Shown here: one piece after another, positions 10,791 to 23,164 of the stretch
Numbering within the stretch: position 1 is the first letter of the stretch
How the letters are laid out: each line of letters opens with the position of its first letter
From: Circinella minor
Taxonomy: Eukaryota > Mucoromycota > Mucoromycetes > Mucorales > Lichtheimiaceae
Direction: 5' to 3'
Assembly (NCBI GenBank): GCA_016758965.1
Contig: JAEPRB010000185.1
Span: 1-49,679, forward strand
Length of the DNA stretch: 49,679 bases
Notes under the pieces: generated by a model
What the model was told of the DNA's origin: nothing
What the model saw: only the letters and a program-made list of their open reading frames with translations
Databases searched by the model: none
Position numbers and translations under genes: made by a program

Positions 10791-11120
10791 CAATACATTT
10801 GGAGAGATTTACTACTTGGAATATTGCATTATTAAGTCGTACGTACTTCATTAGCCAATTTTGTTCTTTTTTTTTTTTTTTGTATAACATGTTGTAGTTA
10901 TGAAACAACGTTTATCACTCCTATTTTCTTTCAAAGACTTCTAACTTATACTACAACAAACTCGAATATGGCCTTGAAAACATCCTAACACCAAAGCCAA
11001 AATAATAAGTTATTTTTTTTAATGAACTATTACGTATCAAAGTAATGAATCAAATAAGTGCTTATGTATTTTTTTTTATTTTGGATCTATCACATATATG
11101 CTTTCAAAATTATCATTGCT

Positions 11121-13199
11121 TTAGATTTCTTTTAAAGCCTTTTTAACATCTAGTGACCGTTGCGGCCATGATTCTCGTATTTCAACCCATTTGGCATTTA
11201 AATTTGGATCAATTCCCTTCAGTGTGTAAAGCTCTTTTTTCTTTCCCTCTTCATTACTCTTGTTATTAACAATATAATTCGCATGATCATTTAGCCACGT
11301 TACAAATCGCTGACTATGCAAAATCCCGCTTTGTAAATTGACATCATCTGGAAAAGATGGATATAGAGTAGTACTATCGACATATTCTTGCATTTTTTGT
11401 TGAGATGGAAGAAATGCTGATCCACTCCATACACGTGCCACTGCTTGTGCTTGATAGTAAAAGAAGGCTGTATTGATAATATGACCAGGTACACCAACGA
11501 AAGCCAATGTTGGATCACGGATCAGGAAAACCTCTTGATATGTGTTTAAAACACGTCTACCATTGCTGATGACCAAAGGTTCTTCAGTAGCATCCCCATT
11601 TTCCTTTGTTTTTTCTTGTTGTTGTTGTTGTTGTTCTTGATTACGACGAACAGCTTGTAATGGTCCAAAATATTCAAAATCAGTAATAAAACCAGTTGCA
11701 AAAATGACAGTATCGATATCATTGACCACTGTTCCATCATTAAAGGTAATAGATCCATCCACGTCGCCGTTTAAATTTGAAAATGCAACAATACCGCGTT
11801 TTCGGATCACATTATCTGGAATCATAGATCGGAGCAAAAGTCCCACTGTACTTTGTTCAATAGAAGGATCAATTTCATTACGAATGACCATATATACATT
11901 CTTTGCTGTTCCTTCAAGATGAAATGCAATATCGACACCAGATGCATTACCACCTACAATAAGCACATTCTATAAATTATAATTGGTTGTATAATAAATA
12001 GAGGATGTTAGTGGCTATAGATTTGCAAAGCAGCGTTATTCACTTTTAAAGTATCTGAAATAGTATTCTTTAAAAAAAAAAATTTGAAATGTATATACCT
12101 TGCCAACAAAATCTGTATGACGTCGATATTGTTTTGAATGGATAATTCTTTCCGGCCATTGTTCATTATACTCGCGTAAATGCTTGAATTCAGGTACTTG
12201 AGGACGATGAAATCCACCTGAAGCCATCACAACTGCATCAAAAGATTCTGTCCAGGATTTATAACGAACCATTCCATTATCAAACTCTTCACGTTTACGA
12301 ACTGTAAGTTCCCATCCTTCTTCTTTTTCTTCTTCTTCTTCTGTTGATTGTTGTTTTCGTTCCACAAATTCAACATTTGTATTAAGCTCTACAAGATCAT
12401 AAAGTCCATACTCGTTCGCATAATCTTTAAAGTATTGATGTACTCTTGTGTGCGAAATATACCACGGAGTATCTTCGGGCCAAGGAAAGTCTTCATAATT
12501 AAGCATAATTGGAGCTGCAGTATTGTTGTGAAGACCTGCATAACATGCAGTAGAGGGCGCATGACTCATTCGTTCTTTGTGATTTGCCTCCATCAATATT
12601 CCGTCTTCCTTTTTTTGTTTCTCCAAGACATCTTGTTTACTTCGTGGTGCTGGGTTATTATCGGATGGAATAGATGGTGTTAATGGAGATTCTTCTGAGT
12701 ATACCCTTAATTTGATAAGGTATAGAATAAATGTCAATAGGAAGGCTTATGTATATAGATTATTTATGACATGCGTTTGGTCTTAATAGAAACAACGAAA
12801 CTATTATGATAAAACATACCAGTTACCGCCCACCTCTCCCATGCGTTCGAAAATCTTGACTTCTAATCCATGTTCTTTTAAAGCTTTTGCAGTAGGTAAC
12901 TATAAATATATATATATATATAATATAATTTCAATATTCATTTCAAATATTATATAGAACAATGTAATAAAACATACACCAGAAGGACCTGCACCAATAA
13001 CAGCAACACGTTGGATGGATTTTTTAAAAGTATGTGGATTTTTTTTCGCTTCTGTAGCTTCAAATTGTGCCTTCTTTATCACATCATCCAATGATGCTTC
13101 AGGATAAAAAAATGGCGGTGATAGTGAAGATTGTTGCTGATGATTGACGACCTTGTCATCAGTATTAATTACTTCTTGATTATATATAGCCACAGTCAT
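11121..13199 (-). CDS. Flavin-containing monooxygenase (FMO)
   Basis: Four exons, 13199-12978, 12899-12820, 12705-12099 and 11969-11121, join in frame to 585 residues. FMOs use FAD, NADPH and O2 to oxygenate soft nucleophiles (N, S) on small molecules. The FAD-binding glycine motif GAGPSG is at residues 69-74, EVGGNW follows in exon 2, and the NADPH-binding Rossmann motif VLIVGGNASGVD is at about 305-316. WPERIIHSKQYR in exon 3 matches the position of the FMO signature, though the usual F-x-G is degenerate. Intron 1 splits the protein directly after the FAD glycines. A Gln-rich insert near 11625 and an acidic Glu run near 12330 are low-complexity additions. Substrate unknown; a Baeyer-Villiger-type enzyme is less likely. 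Confidence 0.9.
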
Positions 13200-13283
13200 T
13201 ATTGATAAAAGAAGAAAAAAAAGAAAGAAAGAAAAAATAGAAGAAGAAGAAGAAGGAGAAGAATAAGTTCAATAAAAAAAACA

Positions 13284-13314
<31 letters not shown>

Positions 13315-15555
13315 GTGTAAATTGGTCTTTATTTAATGTCCATTTAATTGAGAAGGTTCTTCTTCAAGTTGAGTATAAAACTGTTAAACTTTTTTTTTTT
13401 TTTTTATAATAATCTTATAGTTTATGAAAGGTTAAATTATTAAGATAATACATTATCCAGACTTTATAATAAATTTGAATGGATTACACACTAACACAAA
13501 AACATACAATATAAAATAAGCTTTTTCTTTTATAAATTGTAGAAAATTAGGATCATGTCATTTTTTTATTGTTTATGTTATACCATAATAAAATTTTATC
13601 TACTGCGAATCAAATGTGTACTACTATGTAAGTATGTGTATATCAGAGGTTGCGAAATAAAATAGATAAATTACAGTTACACCACATAAAACAGCGACAA
13701 CATCAAAAAAAAAAAAAAAAAGATGGCAGATGCAGATCATGTACAACGACAGTCCCAGTATACTTACTAAAGTCATTATAATAAAAAGAAAGTAGTAAGA
13801 ATCTTTTTTTTTTGAATCAATGTCTAGTGAGTTCTATTATACTTTAGCATTTATATATATATATATTATACCATTGATATTTTAAAAGCTTTAAAAATAA
13901 TATAGCTATTGAATAATCTCGTTTATTATTCGCATTAATGTTATGTTTGTTAATAAATTATTGTTGGTCTGTCAAAAGATGATAAAATTGTGAACAAAGG
14001 TATTTTAACATGGGCTTTATCCTTTTTCGAATAAACTTTGATAGGTACGTAAAGGATAACACCAGAGTAACATATATATGTTTACTATTATTGACACCAG
14101 TTTTAAAAATAAATACATAAGACTCTGTTTTTTTTTTTTTTTTTTTTTGCTCTATGTTTGTGTTTATGGTTGTACACATTCAGAAGAAGGAGAAGAAGAA
14201 AAAAGTTCGGGTTTCTGAAAGCTATCTTTTTTTTTTTTTTTGTTTATATAATAATAATTATAACAATAATAATACTATCATGTCGTGGGTATCCTTTTTA
14301 TTAACTTCGGTTGATTGATATATTGATATGTACTATAAATAATAATAAAGTTTTTTTTTTTTTTTTTTTACGAAACCTATGAATGTGATTATTTATTTTC
14401 GAGTAATGATGACGATAATGATTATCTTGAAACTCGTGTTTTTTTTTCTTTGTCAGGTGATACGTAATAAGATTAAGAAAGAACATTATTTGTTATTGTA
14501 GATTTAGTAGATATATAAAATAAAAGTTGTATACATAGGTAGGTATTTAATTAATTAATCAGTATTATAAAAGTAAAGATATAGTCACTAGCTCTAAGTA
14601 AGAAACAAATAGGACTACTCAATTCGTTTGTTACCCATAAGTCATAAATTTAGTTGTAGTAATTCACTATTGAAAAGTGTTGTGACAGAGCAAAAAATAA
14701 ATAAAACATCCTTGCTAAAAGATAATAATGCCCGTACGTAGTAAATCTCCTTTTATGAACAACTAGTTAGTGTGATTATTATTGTTTATGCATTAACTAT
14801 AATGCTTCAATCAACAAACTAACTTAAACACACACACACACAAACAAAAAAAAAATAGGAGATATCAATAATTACCTTTCCCATCATAAACACTTAACAG
14901 CAAAGACTTTTTACTTTCACGTCAATTTATGCTCAGTTCATGCATGAACTTTAATTCAATATATTTGCCTCAATTGATTATGCTTATTAGTTAAAGACAA
15001 CCCCCCTGTATTCTTTTTTTTTTTACTTTTAATCCTTTACATCATACATTCATCGTAATAGATTATAATAATATTTACGATGGAATAAAAAAAAAAAACA
15101 AGAATTACATCTACGCATGCATATACAATTATGCATGCAACATGGTAAAAAAATAAACATTACGTATAGGTACGTATTATAAAAAAAAAAAAAAAAATAT
15201 TATTTACGTACGTACGTGCTTACTTTTGTGTGTGTTGTTAAAATAAACAAATATTTATTATCAATACGTAATCTAATTACTTTTATATTCATTTAATAAA
15301 ATAAAGAATAATAATGTGAAAGATGCAGTAGTTATTTTTTTTATACAGTACATTTATGTTCTGTAATATTGTATTTGAATACGTTACATTTTATATATGA
15401 TAATAATTTAAAAAACAACATGATATTTTAAAAGAAGAAGAAGAAGAAAAGGTCTTTTTTTTTTACGTTCTTTGTGTAAAGTGCGTCAGGTGAGGGGGGG
15501 TAGACTAATAAGTATATACAGTAATAATAATGAATAACAAAAGAAACTGAGGTAT
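13200..15555. other. Gene-free AT-rich spacer
   Basis: About 2.3 kb of A/T homopolymers, TA and GAA microsatellites, CA repeat near 14830 and repeated TACGTA hexamers (for example 15100-15215). Open frames in it are homopolymer artefacts. It separates the FMO 5' end from the 3' end of the phosphate transporter. Confidence 0.5.
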
Positions 15556-18325
15556 TTAATACCCAACGGCTGTTAATATACCATATCCCAAGGTACATAC
15601 AAAAATAGTACAAAATATACTAGTTGGTATTCCTGTGATAATAAAATCACGCGTAGTTAAATAGGGTTTACCCTTTGGATCTTCTAACATAATAGCTGAC
15701 ATATTTGGAAATCCTGAGACAGGTAAGCCCATACCGGCTGAACATGCGAGACCAGCTCCCATGACTAGTAAATTAGGATGAGGTTGTGGTAATTGTTGAC
15801 CCACTTGTTGTACAATAGGAACAATAATTAACGCAGCCACCGTGTGAGATACAAAAGTAGAGAAAACCAAGATCAAAGATGAAAATATAATTAAAATTGT
15901 AAGTACATCAAAGTTTTCAATACCATCCTTGATATGAAGTGCAATGTTTTGTAATAAACCTGATGAAGTAACAGCATTTCCAAGTGCCATACCTCCCTGA
16001 GCTAAAATCTATATATCATTATTGATGAGTTATTATTTATATAAAGTATGGAGATAAAATAAAATGTTAAAAAAAAAAAAAACTTACCACCACACTCCAT
16101 AAAAATGCATGTAAATCATCTTTTCCAAGTATTCCAGTACCAAAGAATACAAATAAAGGAATAGAAGCAATTACACCTGTACTTCCAATAGTATCTTCAA
16201 TGGATGTTCCAACACACCATAAAATAATGGTTGTTGTTGCAACAAATAAAACAAAAATTTGTTGAATGGTTATTTTACCTTTGGTAGGTTTAATGGTATT
16301 TAAATGAGCACAAGTACGATCAGGTCGATATACCATTAATAATAAAATCCAACACATCACAATTGAAATGAGTGAGATAGGTAATGCCACAGCAAACCAA
16401 ATACCCCATCCAGGACTTGGATTCATATATTGGACAGTAATAATATTTTGTGGTGATGAAATAGGCGATGTCATACCCCCAATACAACTTGCCAAGGCAA
16501 TACCCAAAAGTAAACATGTCGCCACAGGTGAATTATCAGGTAAAGTACGTAAAATAGGATCAATCAATGAAAAACAAAGAACAGGGGTAGCCACATTGGA
16601 TATCCACATACTTAAAAAGGCGGCCACCAACATAATAGAAAGTAATACCCAACGAGGTCGCGTGCCAGCACGGGATAAAACGTGTGATGCAAATGCTTTA
16701 GCAATTCCATATTTAGATAATGCACCAGCTAATGCAAAACCAGATAAAAGCATCATGATAGTTCCATTAAACATGGATGCAAACACTTCTTTAGATGCAT
16801 CTTTCGCTGACATGTGACTTCCGTCCGTTTCATTACGCATGACACCCAATGGAATAATTAAAAATGGAATTAATAAAGAAGTAGCATATAATGGAATAGC
16901 TTCTGTGGCCCACAACATGGCAGCAAAGACAAGGAGTGCAAAACAATGATTTTCTTCACTTGATCCAAAGATATGAATATTGACAAGAATAAGAAAGATA
17001 ATAAAGGATAAAAGAAAAAGAACCATGTTACGTAGTTGTTTCACTGGAATTTCCAAAGATGTAAAAGGTATTTGATATAAAGATTCGGGAACTTTTGGTT
17101 CATTAATATGAGCACCGTGAATGTGTCGTTCTTGAGTGACCATATCTTTCCATACTGTATTTCGTTCATAAGAGACTTGATCACGTAAATGAGTTTTCAT
17201 TTGTCGAATAGCCCGTTGTATATGTCCATGGCAAAACATATCTGCATAAACACGTTCGACACGTTCAATAACATAACGTAATTTTCCAGTAGTCATTTCA
17301 GTAAATGGTTTAGCCACTAAGACTTTTGTATTCATATATTCCTTGCGTAAATGACCATTTAACACCTTGTCATATTTTTTTAATATCTTGCTAAAAGCTG
17401 TTTTATTCAAATCGATAAATGATTCCAAATCGGACGCCAAAATATAAAGTTGAATTAATTGTACACGTAAATCAAATAAATGTTCAACAAATGATTCATA
17501 TTCACGTGTGGTTTGTGTAGAAAGACGTGATTCAAATGACATTTTTTGTGTTAAACCTTTTGTTGTTGATGTTATATTATTATGACTATGTTTTTCATCA
17601 TTATGTGTTGTTGTTGTTGTTGTTACTGTAGGTGGTGGTGGTGCTAAAATGGAAGATGATGTATCTTCTGTTGTTCTTGTGATGGGTTGTTGACTTAATC
17701 TTGATGTCGTTTTATACATATTCATATTATGATTTGCAGGTGTAATAAGTAATGAATTCGTTGTATTATTATTATGACGCATGATCATCATATTATCCAT
17801 TGTTGTAGTACTATTTCTTGGTTGTTGTTGTTGTTGTTGCAATTGAGCAAGTTGAGTTGTAATAGCACTATTACTACTATGATGTGTATATAATGTCAAT
17901 TCACCATTATCAGGATAAGGATCTTCTGGACAATCATCTACTTTTCGATCCACATTATCCAATAAATTACATACAGTTACTTCTTTTTGAGTAAAAAATT
18001 TAGCCACTTTTTCTAATTGATTATCTAATGCTGATATAAATCTTGTTTCATCTTCTGTTGGTGTATCACTTATATCACTACTATTATGATTTGTTTTCAT
18101 CCATCGATGACTTGCAGTTTCTGAATCCATTTGAGTATTAATAGTTTCTACACGACGTTTTTCAATATCAAAAATGATACTTTTTAAATAATCATAACTA
18201 TATATATATATAAAATGAATTAGTAAAATAATAAATTGATTATATGTATATCAATAAACTTACGCTACATAATGTTCAGCCCAGTCAGGAACAGCATTGA
18301 ATTTTAATGAATGAGAAAATTTCAT
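15556..18325 (-). CDS. SPX-SLC13 low-affinity phosphate transporter (Pho87/Pho90/Pho91 type)
   Basis: Exons 18325-18264, 18197-16088 and 16008-15556 join to 874 residues, close to yeast Pho90. The short first exon encodes MKFSHSLKFNAVPDWAEHYV, the canonical start of an SPX domain, which senses inositol pyrophosphates and restrains transport. The basic SPX helix FSKILKKYDK is at about residues 285-295. Between the SPX halves lies a long Asn/Thr/Gln-rich insert (about 100-210). From about 410 on there are about a dozen hydrophobic segments of the SLC13/CitT anion symporter fold, with SNVATPVL as the SNxT-type motif. The protein probably sits in the plasma membrane or vacuole and imports or exports phosphate. 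The choice between Pho90 and vacuolar Pho91 cannot be made from sequence by eye. Confidence 0.92.
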
Positions 18326-19208
18326 TATTTTTTTAGTGTTATAGATCTAGGGTATATGTTTGTAAAAAAAAAAAAAAAAAATTGGGTGGCAAAAAAAAAA
18401 GGTTAAGAAAAGTAAGCGTATTTATTATAAAGAAGAAAAGAAGAAAAAGAAAGAAAAAGAAACTAAGAACAAAAAGAAACTTGAATGAAAAGAAAAAACA
18501 AAAACAAAAAAGATAAAAAACATCGTTCAAATGCTAATCCGTTGGTTTTGTTATATATCCGTCAAAAACCAACATAAACCTCATCAGTAACTCATCCCTT
18601 TTTCTCCAGTTTATTATCCCTTTAAAAATCCCCCCCTTTCATCCCCGAATAAGGTGTGTATATATTCTTATTCTAATTTAATCATAATTAGGTCTTATTA
18701 GTTATTTACGTAAGAAAATAAGTTTTTTTAGATCAGTTGAGACTTCTCCTTTTTTTTTTTACTTTTTACTTTAAAAAAAAGAAATTGCCGAGAAAAACAA
18801 AATGTTCTATTATTTTTGCCACCCTTCCTAGTCTTTTTTTGATTTGGATTTATCCGACAATTTTGATTTATATTTTATGCAGGAGCCTTTTTTTTTTTTA
18901 TGTACTCAATGGTTGCATTAAAAAAAAAAAAAAGGTAAAATTCACTTTTTTAAGGGATTAAAAAAAAAAAAAAAAAACTCCTTAATTATGGTCCATTTAC
19001 CAATTTCACCACATAAAAAAACTTATTTTGGATTGTAAAAAAAAAAATGCAAGTGTATTATGATCTAATTACTTTATTATTAATTATTATATCATATATC
19101 ATATCATATCGTATCGTATCGTATCGTATGATATTATAAAAATTAAAAAATCTATCTATATATATTATTTTTTATCATTTCCTTATTCAATTAAAAAAAA
19201 AAAAAGTT
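18326..19208. other. Transporter upstream region
   Basis: Upstream DNA of the phosphate transporter. It has A/T homopolymers and, at 19090-19135, an ATCGT pentamer array bounded by ATATCATA and TATGATAT, so that the whole block can fold as a hairpin. No coding exon is seen. Confidence 0.4.
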
Positions 19209-19432
19209 TTAAAGGCAAATGTGCCAAGACGCTTCACACAATGGAAAAAGCAAGTTTGTGCCAACATCAACAAGTGATGCGTGGTTTTGAGCAATAAAGC
19301 TCAGTCCGTCCTTATCAAGGGGATTGCCAAAGATCTCTCCTTTCTATTATGAAAATAAAAAAAAATAAAAAAATTCAATGAACTGTTTTTTTTTTTTTCA
19401 AATTATTATAAAATAATGTTTTTACTTACCAT
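19209..19432 (-). CDS. 45-residue micro-protein with ATG-only first exon (candidate)
   Basis: A clean coding exon at 19343-19209 starts after a CATAATAG acceptor and reads KGEIFGNPLDKDGLSFIAQN onward, ending EASWHICL at a TAA. It stands out as codon-like DNA in a homopolymer desert. Upstream, ATG at 19432-19430 is followed directly by GTAAGT (intron 19429-19344, 86 bases), so the first coding exon would be the start codon alone, in phase 0. The product would be 45 residues with two or three Cys, no signal peptide and no membrane helix. The alternative is that this is the last exon of a longer gene whose earlier exons lie in the T/A-rich DNA to the right, or a relic. I do not recognise it. Confidence 0.4.
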
Positions 19433-21744
19433 TAAGCACAAAGAAAAAAAAAAAAAAAAGAAAAATAAACAATTACGTGTCGTTTTTTATAAAATAAAAT
19501 AAAAAATGTGGCTTAGCTAAAACAAAACATTGTTGTAGTACAAAGAAATCCCTTTTCAAACTACTATTTTGCATGAATGAAATTAATGAAAGGATATTCA
19601 CTTTTTTTTCATATATTCATATATTCATACAGTAAGAGAATACTATTTAATGAATTTGAAAGGTATTTTCTTGTTTTTCTTTTTGTCATACTCTATATAT
19701 ATATATATATATAACATAACATAAAGAAAATAGAAGTGAAATCAATGCAAAATAGTTTCCCGCTTTTTTTTTTTTTTTTTTTTATGCAGTGTAATATTTA
19801 TTTGAAAAATAACGGAGATAAATAATAAAAGGGTAAAGATTGACAAGCATTTTTGCTTACGTATACGTAATATTTTTTATATGTTGTTTCAAAAAATACA
19901 ATTATATCCTCAACAACTCACTGTTTGTAGTAGAAGGTGATTACTAATAAACTGCGTATCTGATATGATAATAGAATTACTTTAGTAAAAAGAACCTAAA
20001 ATAAAAAAAAAAAGAGGGCCCGTTCACCGGCGTTTATTACCGCTCATTCATTATTTTTTCGTATTATACTTTAAAAAAAAAAATCTTTAATTTCACAAGT
20101 GGATCTTAAGAATTCGATAATGTTATGTCTATGTTGTTTAGAAAACGCCTTTCATTTCTCTCCCCCCCCCAAGAAAGCATACTTTATTGAGTAACACATT
20201 TCCATGATAATGGTAGAAATCAAAAAAGATATAAGAAGGTTTTATATTCACCGAGTATATCTGCACTAAAAAAAAAAAATTACGTGTAACCATTGATTTT
20301 CATTTGATATTCCCTTTGAAGTTATTTTAGTGAGATAACTTTTTTTTTTACGTAAAGAAACACTCGGAGAAGAATAAAAAAAACGGCTGGATAGTAAAAA
20401 AATAGTATGTTCCATTTTTAAAAAAAAAAAAAAAATCTTTTTTAATTTCTTTAGTTGTTATATAACCAAAAAAAAAAAAATTCATATTTTTTCATATGAT
20501 ATAACTCAATGTTTATTAATCAATGTTTGGGGGAGGGGAGAGGGAGAGAGTATGATAAAAAAAAAAAAAAAGATTCGATCAGATGTAAAAAGAAATAAAA
20601 CGCCAACAAACAACTTAACAAGGTGCTTGGACCACCTTTCACAAAACTCTAAAGGTGAGTGTGAGTTTTCTACCTTGGAAAAAAAAAAAACCAATAGGAA
20701 TTAAATCCATTTTATAACCCCTCTCCTTTCCCTCCCCACCCCACCCCCCAAAATTTATTTTCTAAGAATAGAATTTTGTATTATGAATTATTTTTAAGTA
20801 AAAACCATTCTTCTTTTTATTTTGAACTTGTATCTAAATATTTAAACATTTTTGATAAGTTTTATATAGTTTTTATTATATGCAAAAGATTCTTTTAGTT
20901 TTTTTTTTTTTAGTTTTTTTTTTTTTTTTTTTATGCATGTAAAAAAAAAAAAGTTAAAAATATCTCTTTTTGATCATTTTACTATATAAAAAAATAAAAA
21001 AAATCCCAGCTGTCAATTTCTTTTAAAACCGGAACCAAACACTTTCCGCCTCCCCCTCCCCCCCCCAAATTCAAATCCGAGAATTGCCCTGTGCTTTTTT
21101 TTTTTTTTGTGTTATATATACAATTTGGAAATAATGAAAAATCTTTTTTTTTTTTATTTTTTTGGGTGGGAGTTTTTTTTTTTTTTTTTCCCCATGAATA
21201 AAAGTAAAAACATAAACTTTTTTTGGTATTGCAAAAAAAAAAGAGAGAGAGAGAGAAAATCATACAAAGAAGAAGAAGGGAGGGGAGGGGAGTGAGGGGA
21301 AAGGAGTTATTTTGATTGAGTGAGTGTAATTGGGTGAGAATAAAGGGAATTTGGAAAAAAAAAATATCATACAAGAACGAAAAAAAAACTATACATTACA
21401 AAAAAAAAAAAAAGAGCATGAAAACGACAGGAATAGGTGGAGGAGTAGAGTAGAGAGAGGGGGGAGGGAGTTGAGGAGGGAAGGAGGAAAAAGGTTTTGT
21501 TATTGGTAAAAAAAAAAAATAATAATACAAGAAAAAACTGTGTGAAGAGTGCGCGCACGAATAATAATAATAATAATAAAGAGTGGGGAGGGGCGAAATA
21601 ATAGACAAAAAATCGAATGACCGTGAGTGTTTGAGTCTGTGCGGGGAGGAAGTAATAAATAAATAAAAAAAAAAAAAGCTATCGGGGGGTTGCGGTGGGT
21701 AGTGGAGAAAAAGTATAAGTTTAGAAAAAAAAAGCGGAGCTTCT
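19433..21744. other. Homopolymer-rich spacer
   Basis: No gene is seen. The DNA is dominated by A and T runs of 10-20 bases with occasional C tracts (20161-20170, 21045-21066), a GA tract near 21243 and a purine-rich stretch 21270-21480. Frames called here are low-complexity Phe/Lys strings. Confidence 0.5.
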
Positions 21745-23164
21745 TTAAGGTGTCGTAAGCACTTGTTCATAAAGTTGAATAACCAGTCGATTTGCTAAAC
21801 AAAGCGCGGTTTCCTTATGATTGCTCAGCTGATCACATTGATCGAAAATACGACTTGCCTATCAATTTTTTGGGAAAATTTTATTTGGGTTAATTTTTTT
21901 TTACATGTCAATTTACTTCTCACACTTTTTTTTTTTTTTTGATTCCTAAATATAGATAGATTTATATATATATATACCTCTGATTGAGCTGTAGATTGTA
22001 AACAAGAACGAATCTTATCTACTTCATGATATTGAAGTCGATCAGGTTGATCAAGACTATTGACTCGTTCTTGATTCCATTTTTTCCAAGTTTCGTAAGC
22101 AGCTGCCATAGCAATAGCCTTGTCACTGTGTAACGTTATAAAAAAAAAATAAACAATTCAGTAACCGCCCTTGCATTTTTCACCTTTCCCTTTTGAAAAT
22201 TAACCTTCCTTCTCCCACCTTTTTTTTTTAACCCACTCTCATATAAATCAACCCTTAAGAATTTATGTTTTTTTTTTACCTAAGACGTGGATTCTTTTCA
22301 AGATAAACATTTTGATGACATTCACGATAAGCTTCAATAGATACTAAAGTAACAGAACTTTGTGATCCTCGTTTTGCTGGACTAAGACCATGTGCAAATA
22401 ATTCAGCCGAAGCTGATAAATCATGGGTATTCGAAGAGGCTACTGTAGATGTGGTTACAGGTGAACTGGATGCAGATGTAGAAGGTGATAAAGTCACAGA
22501 TGCATTATTTGTTGAAGAAGAAGAAGAAGATTTAAACATAGTAGTAGATGTTGTTAGGGTAACAGGTTCATCTAATAAACTACTTGCATTTTCATCAATA
22601 AAAATCCATTGTTGTGTATCATTATCCATACTTTGATAGGGAAATAAAATTAATTTGTTCGTTGCTTCATCTGGATTTGTTGCATGTTGAATATCCAATA
22701 CCCAATCGTCGTTACTCAATGAATAAATCAATGTATGATCAGGTTGCGGTCTTCCATATACGTCAAATGCTCCGTCTCGTACACCCCATAATTGATTATG
22801 TGCTTCACTTTCAGGTTTGGGGGTATATAAACAAATTTCAGTTTCTTGAATTAATCGAAGACGACCTATATATAATTTATTTAATATTTTATTTTTTCAT
22901 GCAAAAAAAAAAAAAAAAAAGTATCGAGAATTAAGAATTACCTTTTCGAATATCAAGTACTAAATCATTTGATTTATTTCGTAAAAATTGACCATCCCAA
23001 CGCCACAACTCCTGATCATTTCGTTTGGCAGGAGCAACCATCACTTGAGATCGTAATGCTTCTTTTTTATTATCCGATGTTGCAGTAATGACATTTCCAT
23101 TAGATACATTACGAATATACATCCAACCATTATGTTGAGAAGGTGTTTGAATAGTAGAAACCAT
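21745..23164 (-). CDS. Beta-trefoil (ricin-B-type lectin fold) protein
   Basis: Exons 23164-22942, 22865-22280, 22125-21978 and 21858-21745 join in frame to 356 residues. Three QxW-like repeats mark the beta-trefoil: QELWRWDG (about 57), NQLWGVRDG (about 95) and TQQWIFIDE (about 150), each followed by loop and strand spacing of about 40-50 residues. This fold usually binds sugars; here there is no attached enzymatic or toxin domain and no signal peptide, so it is probably cytosolic. A Ser/Thr-rich linker (about 165-225) separates the trefoil from a C-terminal all-helical part (about 255-356) with YETWKKWNQERVNS and an Asn/Gln/Leu-rich end. Ligand unknown; sugar-binding residues cannot be judged by eye. 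Confidence 0.8.

Noticed and set aside
11121..13199. FMO as a Baeyer-Villiger monooxygenase
   Set aside because: The characteristic BVMO fingerprint between the two nucleotide sites was not seen; general FMO features fit better.
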